This document shows positions 8,653 through 16,451 of a DNA stretch of 64,000 bases, one piece after another. Every line of letters starts with the position of its first letter. Position 1 is the stretch's first letter. The stretch is from an uncultured Roseibium sp. (GTDB taxonomy: Bacteria > Pseudomonadota > Alphaproteobacteria > Rhizobiales > Stappiaceae), in contig NZ_CANLVF010000002.1 of assembly GCF_947494555.1 (NCBI RefSeq), forward strand, positions 868,001-932,000. The letters are read 5' to 3'. The position numbers and the translations under genes were made by a program. Under the pieces are notes generated by a model. That model worked only from the letters and a program-made list of their open reading frames with translations, did not search any database and was not told the DNA's origin.

Positions 8653-8780
8653 TCGTCATCCCGGACGAGGCTCAAGCCGAGATCCGGGATCGGAGTGCCC
8701 GAGACAACAGACCGCCGGCGCGTTACACTTTCCCGAAGCTCCCCGATCCCGGCTCGCGCTCCGCTTGGCCGGGATGACGA
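8653..8780. repeat. REP/MITE-like palindromic element
   Basis: About 128 bp bounded by inverted 12-mers TCGTCATCCCGG (8653-8664) and CCGGGATGACGA (8769-8780). Each end also forms its own hairpin (CCCGGA...TCCGGGA and GATCCCGG...CCGGG). Such GTCATCCCGG palindromes are common intergenic repeats in alphaproteobacteria. A related element occurs at 11692-11870. Confidence 0.7.
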
Positions 8781-8796
8781 ATTCCCAGTGAATGCT

Positions 8797-9279
8797 TCAC
8801 CGGAACGGATACATCCACACCTTGTAGTCATCGACCAGAATATGCGCCTTTTCGATCTCTTCCTTGGTCATTTTCTTTACAACCTCCTCCAGCGAGATCG
8901 CGGCGTCGGGGTCGCCGCCGATGGCCGACAGCGTGTACCACATGTAGGCGCGCACGAGATCCGGCGCGGGCATTCCCCGGCCAACCTCGTAGTACCAGCC
9001 GATCCCGGACTGAGCGCCCGGGTGCCCTTTCATGGCGCTTCTGAGATACCACTCGAAAGCCCGCTGATCGTCCCGTTCAACGCCGAGGCCCATGGCGTAC
9101 ATGACGCCAATAAGCTCCTCGGCATCCGCATTCCCGGAACGCGCCGCCGGCCAAAGTTCCGCTCGGGCCCGCTCGAATTGTCCGGCCTCCATCAAATCGC
9201 GGGCGGCTTCAATTTCGGCCCGGGCAGGAACCGACATCAGGGCACATCCGATCAAGGCGGCTGTCAGCGTTTTCTTCAT
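8797..9279 (-). CDS. Sel1-repeat (SLR) periplasmic protein
   Basis: A 160-residue protein with a signal peptide (MKKTLTAALIGCALM, cleavage near ARA-EIE). Two Sel1-like repeats follow, recognisable by AEELIGVMYAMGLGVERDDQRAFEWYLRSA and AQSGIGWYYEVGRG...AYMWYTLSA patterns (residues about 52-125). SLR proteins are usually adaptors that bind other proteins. The start codon abuts the apparent start of the divergent di-haem protein gene, which is unusual. It may work with the neighbouring cytochrome, but nothing in the sequence proves it. Confidence 0.85.
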   Translation of the reverse strand: MKKTLTAALIGCALMSVPARAEIEAARDLMEAGQFERARAELWPAARSGNADAEELIGVMYAMGLGVERDDQRAFEWYLRSAMKGHPGAQSGIGWYYEVGRGMPAPDLVRAYMWYTLSAIGGDPDAAISLEEVVKKMTKEEIEKAHILVDDYKVWMYPFR

Positions 9280-10602
9280 CTGCTTCGTTCAATCCCACTT
9301 GTTGTTTTTCTGTCCGCGCCAGCACTTGCAGCGGACCTGCCCCCTCCTCTGAGCGAAGACGATTTCATCGCGTTCGACAGGAAGCAGGCCGCACTCGGCC
9401 AGCTCCTCTTTTACGACAAGATCCTCTCGGGAAACAGGAATATTGCCTGCGCCACCTGTCATCATCCGACCCTGGGGACCGGCGACGGGCTTTCTCTGGG
9501 GATCGGTGAAGGCGGCGAAGGTCTCGGACGGAACCGGACCGCCCTTGTCTCTGAAAACAGGATTAAGAAACGGATTCCGAGAAATGCGCCAGGCCTCTGG
9601 AATTTAGGCGCAAAAGAGCTTCACACCCTGTTTCACGACGGCCGTCTTTCGATTTCCGATGACTATGAAAACGGATTCAATTCTCCCGCAGAAGAATGGT
9701 TGCCGGAGGGGCTTGAAACCCTGTTGGGAGCCCAGGCCATCTTCCCGCTGGTCGCCCAGTTCGAGATGGCCGGCAATCCGAAAGAAAACGAAATCGCAGG
9801 TGCTGTTCATGACCGGATTGACGCTTCCTGGCCGATCCTTGCCAAGCGCGTCCGCGTGATCCCCGAATACGGCAGGATGTTCGTTGAGGCCTTTGACCAC
9901 ATCGAAGAGCCTGAACAGGTCACGATCGCTGAAGTCGCCAATGCGCTGGCAGCTTTCCAGGCAATCGAATGGACAAGCTTCGACAGCCCGTTCGATCAGT
10001 ATCTTTCCGGCGACGTCAACGCACTATCGGCTGAGCAGAAACGCGGACAGGACCTCTTTTACGGCAAGGCCAACTGCGCGAGCTGCCATTCGGGCCAGCT
10101 GTTCAGCGATCAGAAGTTCCATGCCCTCGGCCTGCCGCCCTTTGGTCCGGGCCGCACCCGACGCTTCGACCCGATGGTGCGCGATGTCGGGCGCATGGGC
10201 GAAAGCGACCTGCTCGAGGACGCCTACCGGTTCCGAACGCCCATGCTGCGCAACGTCGAACTGACCGCTCCTTACGGCCACAACGGCGCTTACCCGACGC
10301 TGGAGGGAATTGTCCGTCATCATCTGGACTCATACGCAATGCTTGAAAGCTGGCAACCGGATATGGCAAACCTCCCTGAGGCACCGTGGCTGGAACCTAT
10401 TGATTTCGTGGTCTTAAACGACAAACGCGAAATGGCAAGACATGCTCGCTTCAGGGATATCGAGCCAATATCCCTCACCGACCGTGAAATCGCAGACCTC
10501 GTCGCCTTTCTTCAAGCATTGACGGGAACAAGGTCCGTTTCCGAACCGCCCTTTGGCATTCCAGAGAGCGTACCAAGTGGTCTTCCGGTCGACCGACCGT
10601 AA
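9280..10602 (+). CDS. Di-haem cytochrome c peroxidase / MauG-like protein
   Basis: About 440 residues with two c-haem sites, CATCH near residue 57 and CASCH near residue 266, plus TPMLRNVELTAPYGHNGAYPTLEGIVRHH near the C-terminus, the standard end block of the CCP/MauG family. It acts in the periplasm, reducing peroxide or oxidising a protein partner. The start is uncertain: the apparent signal peptide (LRSIPLVVFLSAPALAA) has no in-frame ATG, GTG or TTG close by, and CTG 9280 is the only plausible initiator. Longer open frame exists back to 8695 but runs antisense through the Sel1 gene. The UPF0324 gene follows after 11 nt, probably cotranscribed. Confidence 0.85.
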   Translation: MLRSIPLVVFLSAPALAADLPPPLSEDDFIAFDRKQAALGQLLFYDKILSGNRNIACATCHHPTLGTGDGLSLGIGEGGEGLGRNRTALVSENRIKKRIPRNAPGLWNLGAKELHTLFHDGRLSISDDYENGFNSPAEEWLPEGLETLLGAQAIFPLVAQFEMAGNPKENEIAGAVHDRIDASWPILAKRVRVIPEYGRMFVEAFDHIEEPEQVTIAEVANALAAFQAIEWTSFDSPFDQYLSGDVNALSAEQKRGQDLFYGKANCASCHSGQLFSDQKFHALGLPPFGPGRTRRFDPMVRDVGRMGESDLLEDAYRFRTPMLRNVELTAPYGHNGAYPTLEGIVRHHLDSYAMLESWQPDMANLPEAPWLEPIDFVVLNDKREMARHARFRDIEPISLTDREIADLVAFLQALTGTRSVSEPPFGIPESVPSGLPVDRP

Positions 10603-10613
10603 ACAGGACTCTC

Positions 10614-11609
10614 ATGATCGAAGCTTTCAAGGACCGGGCAAATCAGCTTTTTCCCGGCATTGCAATTGCAGGCCTTGTCGCCATCTCCGCCCAATTTCTT
10701 AACGAACACTACGGTGCGCCTGCCATGCTGATGGCGATCCTGCTCGGCATGCCCCTCAATTTCCTGTCGGAGGAACCGCGCACGTCAGACGGAATCGCGT
10801 TCGCAGCCCGGACGCTCTTGCGCATCGGAGTTGCTTTGTTGGGCGTTCGGATCAGTGTTGAAATGGTCCAGGCGCTGGGTCTGCCGTTTCTGCTGCTGGT
10901 CATCCTTGGCGTCCTTGCAACCATCGGCTTTTCCCTGCTGATCGGACGGTTTTTCGGAAAAGACAGGCTGTTTTCGTTTCTGTCCGGCGGTGCCGTCGCG
11001 ATCTGCGGCGCGTCTGCTGCCATGGCGATCGGCTCCATACTTCCAAAACGGGAAAACGCCGAACGCGACCTTGCCTTCACGGTTATTACCGTGACCGTTC
11101 TGTCGACACTCGCCATGATTTTTTATCCAATTCTCACCGGCAGCCTCGGTCTTTCGGTCGACGCAACCAGCGTCTTTTTGGGCGGAACCATTCACGATGT
11201 CGCTCAGGTTGTCGGTGCCGGCTTCTCGATCTCGGACGAAACAGGCGATCTGTCCACACTCGTCAAACTGATCCGGGTAACGCTTCTGGCTCCTCTCGTT
11301 CTCATCGCTGCCCTGATCTTGCGCAGTGCGAGTAAAGTCGGATCTGCCCGGCCACCGCTCATGCCGCTTTTCGTGCTCGCATTCCTGATCCTGGCGGCCA
11401 TCAATTCCTTCGGCCTCATCCCTGAAACCGCCAAGGACCTGGCGGGTCAGGTGTCCCGTTGGGCCTTGCTGGCGGCGATTGCGGCAGTTGGCATGAAAAC
11501 ATCGATCCCTAAGCTTCTTGAAGTCGGTGGCCCGGCGATCTGGATGCTGGTGACGCAAACCGTGTTTTTGGCTCTCTTCGTTCTCGCGGGCATATGGGTG
11601 ATCGGGTAG
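10614..11609 (+). CDS. UPF0324/YeiH-family putative sulfate exporter
   Basis: A 331-residue polytopic membrane protein (about 10 helices) with the family blocks LLRIGVALLGVRIS, GGAVAICGASAAMAI and FLGGTIHDVAQVVGAG. This family is named a putative sulfate exporter, though proof is thin. It starts 11 nt after the di-haem protein gene, on the same strand. Because the locus to the left probably releases sulfite from a sulfonate, an anion exporter here would make sense, but the two units are separated by a repeat and an oppositely oriented gene. Palindromic repeats follow it. Confidence 0.88.
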   Translation: MIEAFKDRANQLFPGIAIAGLVAISAQFLNEHYGAPAMLMAILLGMPLNFLSEEPRTSDGIAFAARTLLRIGVALLGVRISVEMVQALGLPFLLLVILGVLATIGFSLLIGRFFGKDRLFSFLSGGAVAICGASAAMAIGSILPKRENAERDLAFTVITVTVLSTLAMIFYPILTGSLGLSVDATSVFLGGTIHDVAQVVGAGFSISDETGDLSTLVKLIRVTLLAPLVLIAALILRSASKVGSARPPLMPLFVLAFLILAAINSFGLIPETAKDLAGQVSRWALLAAIAAVGMKTSIPKLLEVGGPAIWMLVTQTVFLALFVLAGIWVIG

Positions 11610-12104
11610 CGGCGTTTGGTCCGCTCACTCGCGGCCTGATCGTTGGGGCGCTACTTTGGCCCTGCGGACTAAGATGGGTGACTTTCGGGTTGTCGTCCCG
11701 GCTTGGCGCGTAAGCGGCAAAACCGGGACCCAGTACTCCGTTTGGGCGGCAATTGAACAAGACGGTCAGACAGGAGAATACTGGATCCCTGCCTACGCAG
11801 GGATGACAAGGGAGGAGACGATCGTCCCCTCTTTTGAGAATTCCGAATTCGTACCCTTTTGTCATCCCGGCCGGAGTTTTACCCCGTGAAAACAGGTGCA
11901 GGTATGACAGTCAAAGCAGACCTGACCGGAACATTGCCTTTCGGCCTGGAACCCCCACATTGATGTCAGAAACCCGACCCGGGGCTTTCCTTGATCCCTT
12001 GAGTGTGAAATATAGCTGCGGTCCCATTCACGGGCACGCCGCAGCATGCGGAAAACGTTTGAGTGCGTTTTCCGGCAAGGCCCCGAAACTTCGAAAGCGT
12101 TTGG
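11610..12104. other. Intergenic region upstream of metG, repeat-containing
   Basis: A 495-nt stretch without a convincing gene. The first part (11692-11870) holds REP-like palindromes. The remainder to 12104 shows no clear promoter or ribosome-binding site for the synthetase gene that begins at 12105. Confidence 0.6.
11692..11870. repeat. REP-like palindromes related to the 8653-8780 element
   Basis: GTCGTCCCGG at 11692-11701 faces the hairpin TCCCTGCCTACGCAGGGATGAC (about 11785-11806), and a further GTCATCCCGG copy lies at 11861-11870. The motif set matches the element at 8653-8780, giving two copies flanking the di-haem/UPF0324 unit. Confidence 0.6.
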
Positions 12105-13625
12105 ATGAAAAGCTACATCACGACCCCGATCTATTACGTCAACGGTTCTCCGCATATCGGTCACGCTTTCACGTCCATCATGGCCGACATCCTGAAGCGC
12201 AACCGGCTTGCGCTCGGATACGAGCTCAAGCTCTCCACCGGCGTTGACGAACATGGCCAGAAAAACCAGGAAGCCGCGCAGGAACTCGACATGCCGGTCG
12301 AGGAATATCTCGACATGCGCTGTGCGGAGTTCCGGGATGTGTTCGAGAAGCTAGGCGTTGAATTCGATTATTTCGTGCGTACCAGCCGCGAAGGCCACAA
12401 AAAGGCTGTCGCCGAGATGGAACAGCGGATCTTCGACAAGGGCCTGATCGTCAAAAAGCAATACACCGGGACCTACTGCAAGGGCTGCGAGGAGTTCAAG
12501 AAAGAGAGCGACCTCACCGAGGACGGACAATGCCCGCTGCACCCGACGATGAAGGTCGAGCAGACGGACGAGACCAACTACTTCCTGAAGATGGAGCCGT
12601 TCCGCGAAAAGCTCTTGAAGCATATCGACGACAATCCGGAATTCGTGCAGCCCGAGCCGTTCAAGAACGAGCTCAAGAAAATGCTTGCCGAACCGCTCGA
12701 CGATCTGTGCATCTCAAGGCCGAAATCACGCGTGACCCTCGGCGTGGAACTGCCGTTCGACACTGACTTCGTCACCTATGTCTGGTTCGATGCACTCGCC
12801 AACTACCTGACCAACATCAACTGGCCGGATGATGGCTACCAGGACTGGTGGGCCGTTTGCGAACACATGATCGGCAAGGACATCCTGAAGCCGCACGGTG
12901 TCTATTGGCCGCTGATGCTGATGGCCGCCGATCTGCCATTGCCGAAAAAGCTCTCCGTGCACAGCCACTGGGTCGGTGCCGGCGGGGTCAAGATGTCGAA
13001 ATCCATCGGCAACGTGGTCGATCCGATCGAGGTGATGGACAAGCTCGGCGTTGATGCGCTGCGCTGGTATCTTGCCCGACATATGCGCGCGGACAGCGAC
13101 AGCCAGATCTCGGTTGAGCTGATCGCACAGACCTACGAGAGCGAGTTGAACAACAAGCTCGGCAACCTGCTTTCACGCGCTGCCAAGTTCGCCAAGTCCA
13201 AGTTCGACGGCAAGCTGCCGGTCGAGGGTACGCTCGCGCCGGAAGACGAGGCCTTGCGTCAGTCGGTGCTGGAGGCGACAGCGGGCATGGGGGAATGGAT
13301 CGATCTGGCCGACATTCCGGCGCGGATGCAGTCCATCATCGATGCCGCGGCTGAGATGAACAACTACTTCGACAAGCAGGCCCCCTGGACGCTCTTCAAG
13401 TCCGAAGACACCCAGGACCGCGCCCGCACCGTTGTTTATGTCGGTCTCGACTGCCTGCGCATCGTCATGGAGGCGCTGCAACAGGTGATCCCGGTGTCCG
13501 CCGGCAAGGCACTCGCTATGCTGAACGTCACCGATGTCGCGCGTCCGTGGAAGCCGGAGCTGGACAGATTGCCCGGCGGCACCGAACTCGGCGACATCCA
13601 GCCGCTGTTCCCGCGGGTTCAGTAA
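12105..13625 (+). CDS. metG: Methionyl-tRNA synthetase, zinc-knuckle type
   Basis: A 506-residue class I synthetase that charges tRNA-Met. HIGH is at about residue 16 (SPHIGHAF), the KMSKS loop is present (VKMSKSIGN), and the anticodon-binding helical domain ends the protein; there is no C-terminal tRNA-binding extension. The insertion carries a C-x2-C...C-x2-H zinc knuckle (CKGC and CPLH). From memory, the usual Hyphomicrobiales enzyme starts with an AISYPNG-type block and has lost this knuckle, so this may be a second, horizontally acquired form. ATG 12105 begins the family's N-terminus; no good Shine-Dalgarno site is seen. A strong terminator follows. Confidence 0.93.
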   Translation: MKSYITTPIYYVNGSPHIGHAFTSIMADILKRNRLALGYELKLSTGVDEHGQKNQEAAQELDMPVEEYLDMRCAEFRDVFEKLGVEFDYFVRTSREGHKKAVAEMEQRIFDKGLIVKKQYTGTYCKGCEEFKKESDLTEDGQCPLHPTMKVEQTDETNYFLKMEPFREKLLKHIDDNPEFVQPEPFKNELKKMLAEPLDDLCISRPKSRVTLGVELPFDTDFVTYVWFDALANYLTNINWPDDGYQDWWAVCEHMIGKDILKPHGVYWPLMLMAADLPLPKKLSVHSHWVGAGGVKMSKSIGNVVDPIEVMDKLGVDALRWYLARHMRADSDSQISVELIAQTYESELNNKLGNLLSRAAKFAKSKFDGKLPVEGTLAPEDEALRQSVLEATAGMGEWIDLADIPARMQSIIDAAAEMNNYFDKQAPWTLFKSEDTQDRARTVVYVGLDCLRIVMEALQQVIPVSAGKALAMLNVTDVARPWKPELDRLPGGTELGDIQPLFPRVQ

Positions 13626-13646
13626 ACAACAAAACCTACGAATACA

Positions 13647-13673
13647 AAAAGCGCCCTTTTCGGGCGCTTTTTT
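13647..13673 (+). terminator. Intrinsic terminator after metG
   Basis: AAAAGCGCCC-TTTTC-GGGCGCTTTTTT: a GC stem of 6-7 bp with flanking A/T pairs and a run of T, 22 nt after the stop. Symmetry lets it also serve the converging yciI gene. Confidence 0.85.
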
Positions 13674-13712
13674 CGTTCTGACATGGTTCAAAGCCTCGAT
13701 GCTTTCAGAGGA

Positions 13713-14000
13713 CTACGCCGCCAGAAACTGCAGGCGCTCGTCCAGGCGTGCGGGGGTGATTTCGAGGATTTCTGCCTTCACGACCTGTTCGGCCACGAAA
13801 GGATCCTCCGCGACGAAGGCTTCCAGGTCTTCGCGTGTCGTATTGTGGGCGATGATACCGCCGCCCGCGTTTGGCTGAAGGCTGCCGACCATCAGAAAGA
13901 GGCCTTGATCAAAGCCTTTTTTGATCCAGTCCTTGTGCCCTTCCATGAGCTCACCCGCCCTCGCCTTGTTGTCTGCAAAAGTCAGCGTAACGACAAACAT
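13713..14000 (-). CDS. YciI-family protein
   Basis: A 95-residue protein of the YciI/YCII dimeric alpha-beta barrel fold: short beta-strand start FVVTLTF, HKDWIKKGFDQGLFLMVGSL, and ERLQF near the end. The conserved family His-Asp pair is represented by HKDW. Function in this family is mostly unknown; some members act on chlorinated aromatics or serve as small sensors. ATG 14000 is preceded by AAGGAGAAAGAG; an in-frame start at 14027 lacks this. It lies 33 nt downstream of a TetR regulator gene on the same strand, so it is likely autoregulated with it. Confidence 0.85.
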   Translation of the reverse strand: MFVVTLTFADNKARAGELMEGHKDWIKKGFDQGLFLMVGSLQPNAGGGIIAHNTTREDLEAFVAEDPFVAEQVVKAEILEITPARLDERLQFLAA

Positions 14001-14033
14001 CTCTTTCTCCTTGATACCGATCTGCAAAGTGTT

Positions 14034-14636
14034 TCAGCGACCTGTCGCACTTTTCGGCGCATGGCCAGTCTGATTCTTGACCGCCTCGGCCCAGTCGAGG
14101 ATCTGTTCCACCTCGCGGCGTACGAAGGCCTCGTCCTTGAAGGCTTGCGCCAGCGTGGCAACGCCCTGGCTCCAGCTGAGCACATGAAGGGCGTGCGCAG
14201 ACGCTTCGCCGCCGCAGCCAAGTTCAAGAAACTGCCTTGTCAGCCAGTCCCGGAACAGGGCCAGGATCTCGTTGGCCTTTGCTCCCGATCCATGATCGAT
14301 CTTGGCGAGTTCGGCCGTCAGCGTGCCGACCGGACAGCCATAGGCCATGATTTTGGTCTGGTTCACCACGACGATCTTGATGAAGCATTCGATGCGTTTC
14401 AGCGGATCGTCAGATGTCTCGCCCCAGTTTGCGAGAAGCCGTTCCCGGTCCACCAACCGTTTTTCGATAACGGCGTCCAGGATCTCATCCTTGGATTTGA
14501 AGTGGTAGTAGAAATTGCCGCGCGAAATGCCGACCGCTCCGGCGATATCGGCAAAGGATGTCTCGCCAAATCCCTTTGCATAGATCAGCTCATCCGCCCT
14601 TTCGACGATTTTTTGCCGTGTGGCTTCGGCTTTCAT
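14034..14636 (-). CDS. TetR-family transcriptional regulator
   Basis: A 200-residue regulator. The N-terminal helix-turn-helix is clear (TSFADIAGAVGISRGNFYYHFKSKDEIL, residues about 25-52 split across two helices), followed by an all-helical ligand domain with YGCPVGTLTAELA. ATG 14636 has AGGAG seven bases upstream; a longer start at 14672 would run into the operator region. It leads a transcript with the YciI-like gene. Repeated palindromes just upstream (14690-14730) look like its own operators. Confidence 0.9.
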   Translation of the reverse strand: MKAEATRQKIVERADELIYAKGFGETSFADIAGAVGISRGNFYYHFKSKDEILDAVIEKRLVDRERLLANWGETSDDPLKRIECFIKIVVVNQTKIMAYGCPVGTLTAELAKIDHGSGAKANEILALFRDWLTRQFLELGCGGEASAHALHVLSWSQGVATLAQAFKDEAFVRREVEQILDWAEAVKNQTGHAPKSATGR

Positions 14637-14689
14637 TGGCGCTCCTGCAACATCACAAAACCAAGTGGTCAACTGTCGGCTTGTGAATT

Positions 14690-14730
14690 TAGGCCAGTTG
14701 ACCTAGAAGAGGATTAGGACATTTGACCTA
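14690..14730. promoter_or_regulatory. Tandem operator-like repeats for the TetR regulator
   Basis: TAGGCCAGTTGACCTA (14690-14705) and TAGGACATTTGACCTA (14715-14730) are two imperfect palindromes of the same sequence, 25 bp apart centre to centre. Related GTCAAC half-sites lie on either side (near 14668 and 14736). The arrangement is typical of TetR autoregulation. Confidence 0.55.
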
Positions 14731-14858
14731 ATATGTCAACGTACCTCTTGTGTGTCTGGGATTGAACCTCGCCTCGTGGATCGCAGAAGGGTGCCGGGAG
14801 AAAACTCAGGCGCGAAATTTGCGCGCCTCACACGTTTGTGAAGTGAAGACCTAAGCAA

Positions 14859-14880
14859 TCCTGACAGGCAGCTGTCAGGA
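14859..14880. repeat. Perfect hairpin upstream of egtBD
   Basis: TCCTGACAG (14859-14867), loop GCAG, CTGTCAGGA (14872-14880), followed by ACACTTTTCT. It could be a weak terminator, an operator, or a small-RNA end; there is no gene ending just before it. Confidence 0.4.
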
Positions 14881-15185
14881 ACACTTTTCTAAATTCAGGC
14901 TCAGATGAGGCGCGTAAGTCCCTCATCGAAAAGCAAGAAAACCCGCCGAATATCAAGGATTTGCTGAATTAATGCTAATCAGGAGCGAATTTCGATGATT
15001 TCTGAAATCATGGTGATTTTCATAAACACCAAGCGCATTGCCACTTTATTTGCGCATTTTTGCACCGGTGTGGTGCGTTTCCCAACGTTGGAATGCCAAC
15101 TTTGCTTCCTACGTTCAGGTCGCTTGGTGGCAGTCACAGGGCCGGTGGAAGGCAATCTTGCCGATGCCCTCGTGGAGGGAAATAC

Positions 15186-16451
15186 ATGACTTACCTGGAT
15201 GAACGGAGCGACCCATCCTCCGCTTCTGATGTATTGGATTTTTTCTACGCAACAAGGACACAGACGGAAAAACTTACCGCCCCGCTCAGCGACGAAGATA
15301 TGGGGCTTCAATCGATGGAAGACGCCAGCCCGCCCAAATGGCATCTGGCGCACACGACGTGGTTTTTTGAAGAATTTATCCTGAAACCACATCTGCCCGG
15401 CTACCATCCGAAAGACGACAGGTTCGCCGTTCTCTTCAATTCCTATTATGTGCAGGCCGGTCCTCGGCACACGCGATCGAAACGCGGTCTTTTGTCCAGA
15501 CCCAGCGTGACCGAAGTCACTTCCTATCGCGCCCATGTCGAGGACGCCCTGCGCGAAGCGATGATCTACGACAGGTTCGCGCTGGAACAGGATCAGCTGA
15601 ATGCACTGATTACTTTGGGGTGTCATCACGAGATGCAGCATCAGGAGCTGCTCGTGACCGACCTCCTGCATGCCCTTTCATACAACCCGCTCCTGCCGAA
15701 TTACATTACGCCCCAGCCTGCCGCCGTTGAGACCCCATCGGAGACCAGCTGGACCTCCTATGACGGCGGCCTTCTTGAGATCGGACATGAGGGGACCGAT
15801 TTTGCCTATGATTGCGAAGGTCCCAGACACAGGGTCTGGCTTGATCCCTACAAGCTTGCAAATCGACCGGTGACCAACGGGGACTGGATCGCCTTCATGA
15901 AAGACGGCGGCTACGACACCCAGACACTCTGGCTGATGGAAGGCTGGGCGGTGCGTGAGCAAAACGGCTGGGATTCACCACTTTACTGGTGGAAACAGGA
16001 TGACCAGTGGTGGACTTATACCTTGCAGGGCCCGCGTCCTGTCGACCTGACCGCTCCTGTTGTTCATGTCAGCTACTACGAGGCGGACGCCTTTGCCCGT
16101 TGGAGCGGGCACCGGTTGCCGACGGAAGCCGAGTGGGAATCGGCGGCGGCGCATACTGAGATCGACGGAAACTTCCTCGAAAGCGGCAGCTATATGCCGG
16201 TTGGCCGGCGCGATGGCCTTTGGGGAGATGTCTGGCAATGGACCAGCAGCGCCTTTTCGCCCTATCCGGGATTCCGGCCGCCCGAGGGTGCGATCGGTGA
16301 ATACAACGGCAAGTTCATGGTGAACCAGATGGTGCTGCGCGGTGGCTCCTGCGCAACCCCGAAGCTTCAGATGCGTTCTTCTTATCGAACCTTCTTCTAC
16401 CCACATCAGCGCTGGCAAATGCTGGGGCTCAGACTGGCGGCAGACCAATGA
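15186..16451 (+). CDS. egtB: Ergothioneine biosynthesis protein EgtB (sulfoxide synthase)
   Basis: A 421-residue non-haem iron enzyme joining hercynine to cysteine or gamma-glutamylcysteine with O2. The N-terminal DinB-like domain supplies likely iron ligands His56 (HLAHTTW), His148 and His152 (CHHEMQHQE), spaced as in known EgtB. The C-terminal formylglycine-generating-enzyme-like fold spans about 180-421 (RPVTNGDW, RLPTEAEWE, GDVWQWTSSAF, LRGGSCATP). ATG 15186 follows TGGAGGGA; an earlier in-frame start at 15060 has no such site. The stop overlaps egtD by four bases. No egtA, egtC or egtE lies beside it, as in many alphaproteobacteria that use free cysteine. Confidence 0.94.
   Translation: MTYLDERSDPSSASDVLDFFYATRTQTEKLTAPLSDEDMGLQSMEDASPPKWHLAHTTWFFEEFILKPHLPGYHPKDDRFAVLFNSYYVQAGPRHTRSKRGLLSRPSVTEVTSYRAHVEDALREAMIYDRFALEQDQLNALITLGCHHEMQHQELLVTDLLHALSYNPLLPNYITPQPAAVETPSETSWTSYDGGLLEIGHEGTDFAYDCEGPRHRVWLDPYKLANRPVTNGDWIAFMKDGGYDTQTLWLMEGWAVREQNGWDSPLYWWKQDDQWWTYTLQGPRPVDLTAPVVHVSYYEADAFARWSGHRLPTEAEWESAAAHTEIDGNFLESGSYMPVGRRDGLWGDVWQWTSSAFSPYPGFRPPEGAIGEYNGKFMVNQMVLRGGSCATPKLQMRSSYRTFFYPHQRWQMLGLRLAADQ

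Larger units (their letters stand above)
14637..15185. other. Regulatory intergenic region between TetR and egtB
   Basis: A 549-nt gap without a gene. It holds TetR-type operators near 14690-14730, a perfect 9-bp hairpin at 14859-14880, a small palindrome GATTTC-T-GAAATC at 14997-15009, and the egtB ribosome site (TGGAGGGA, about 15173-15180). Confidence 0.6.

Noticed and set aside
8695..9279. N-terminal extension of the di-haem protein to 8695
   Set aside because: It would run antisense through the whole Sel1 gene and give about 195 residues without homology features before an obvious signal peptide.
14755..14790. tRNA-like T-arm (GGGATTGAACC)
   Set aside because: No matching acceptor, D or anticodon arms could be laid out on either strand.
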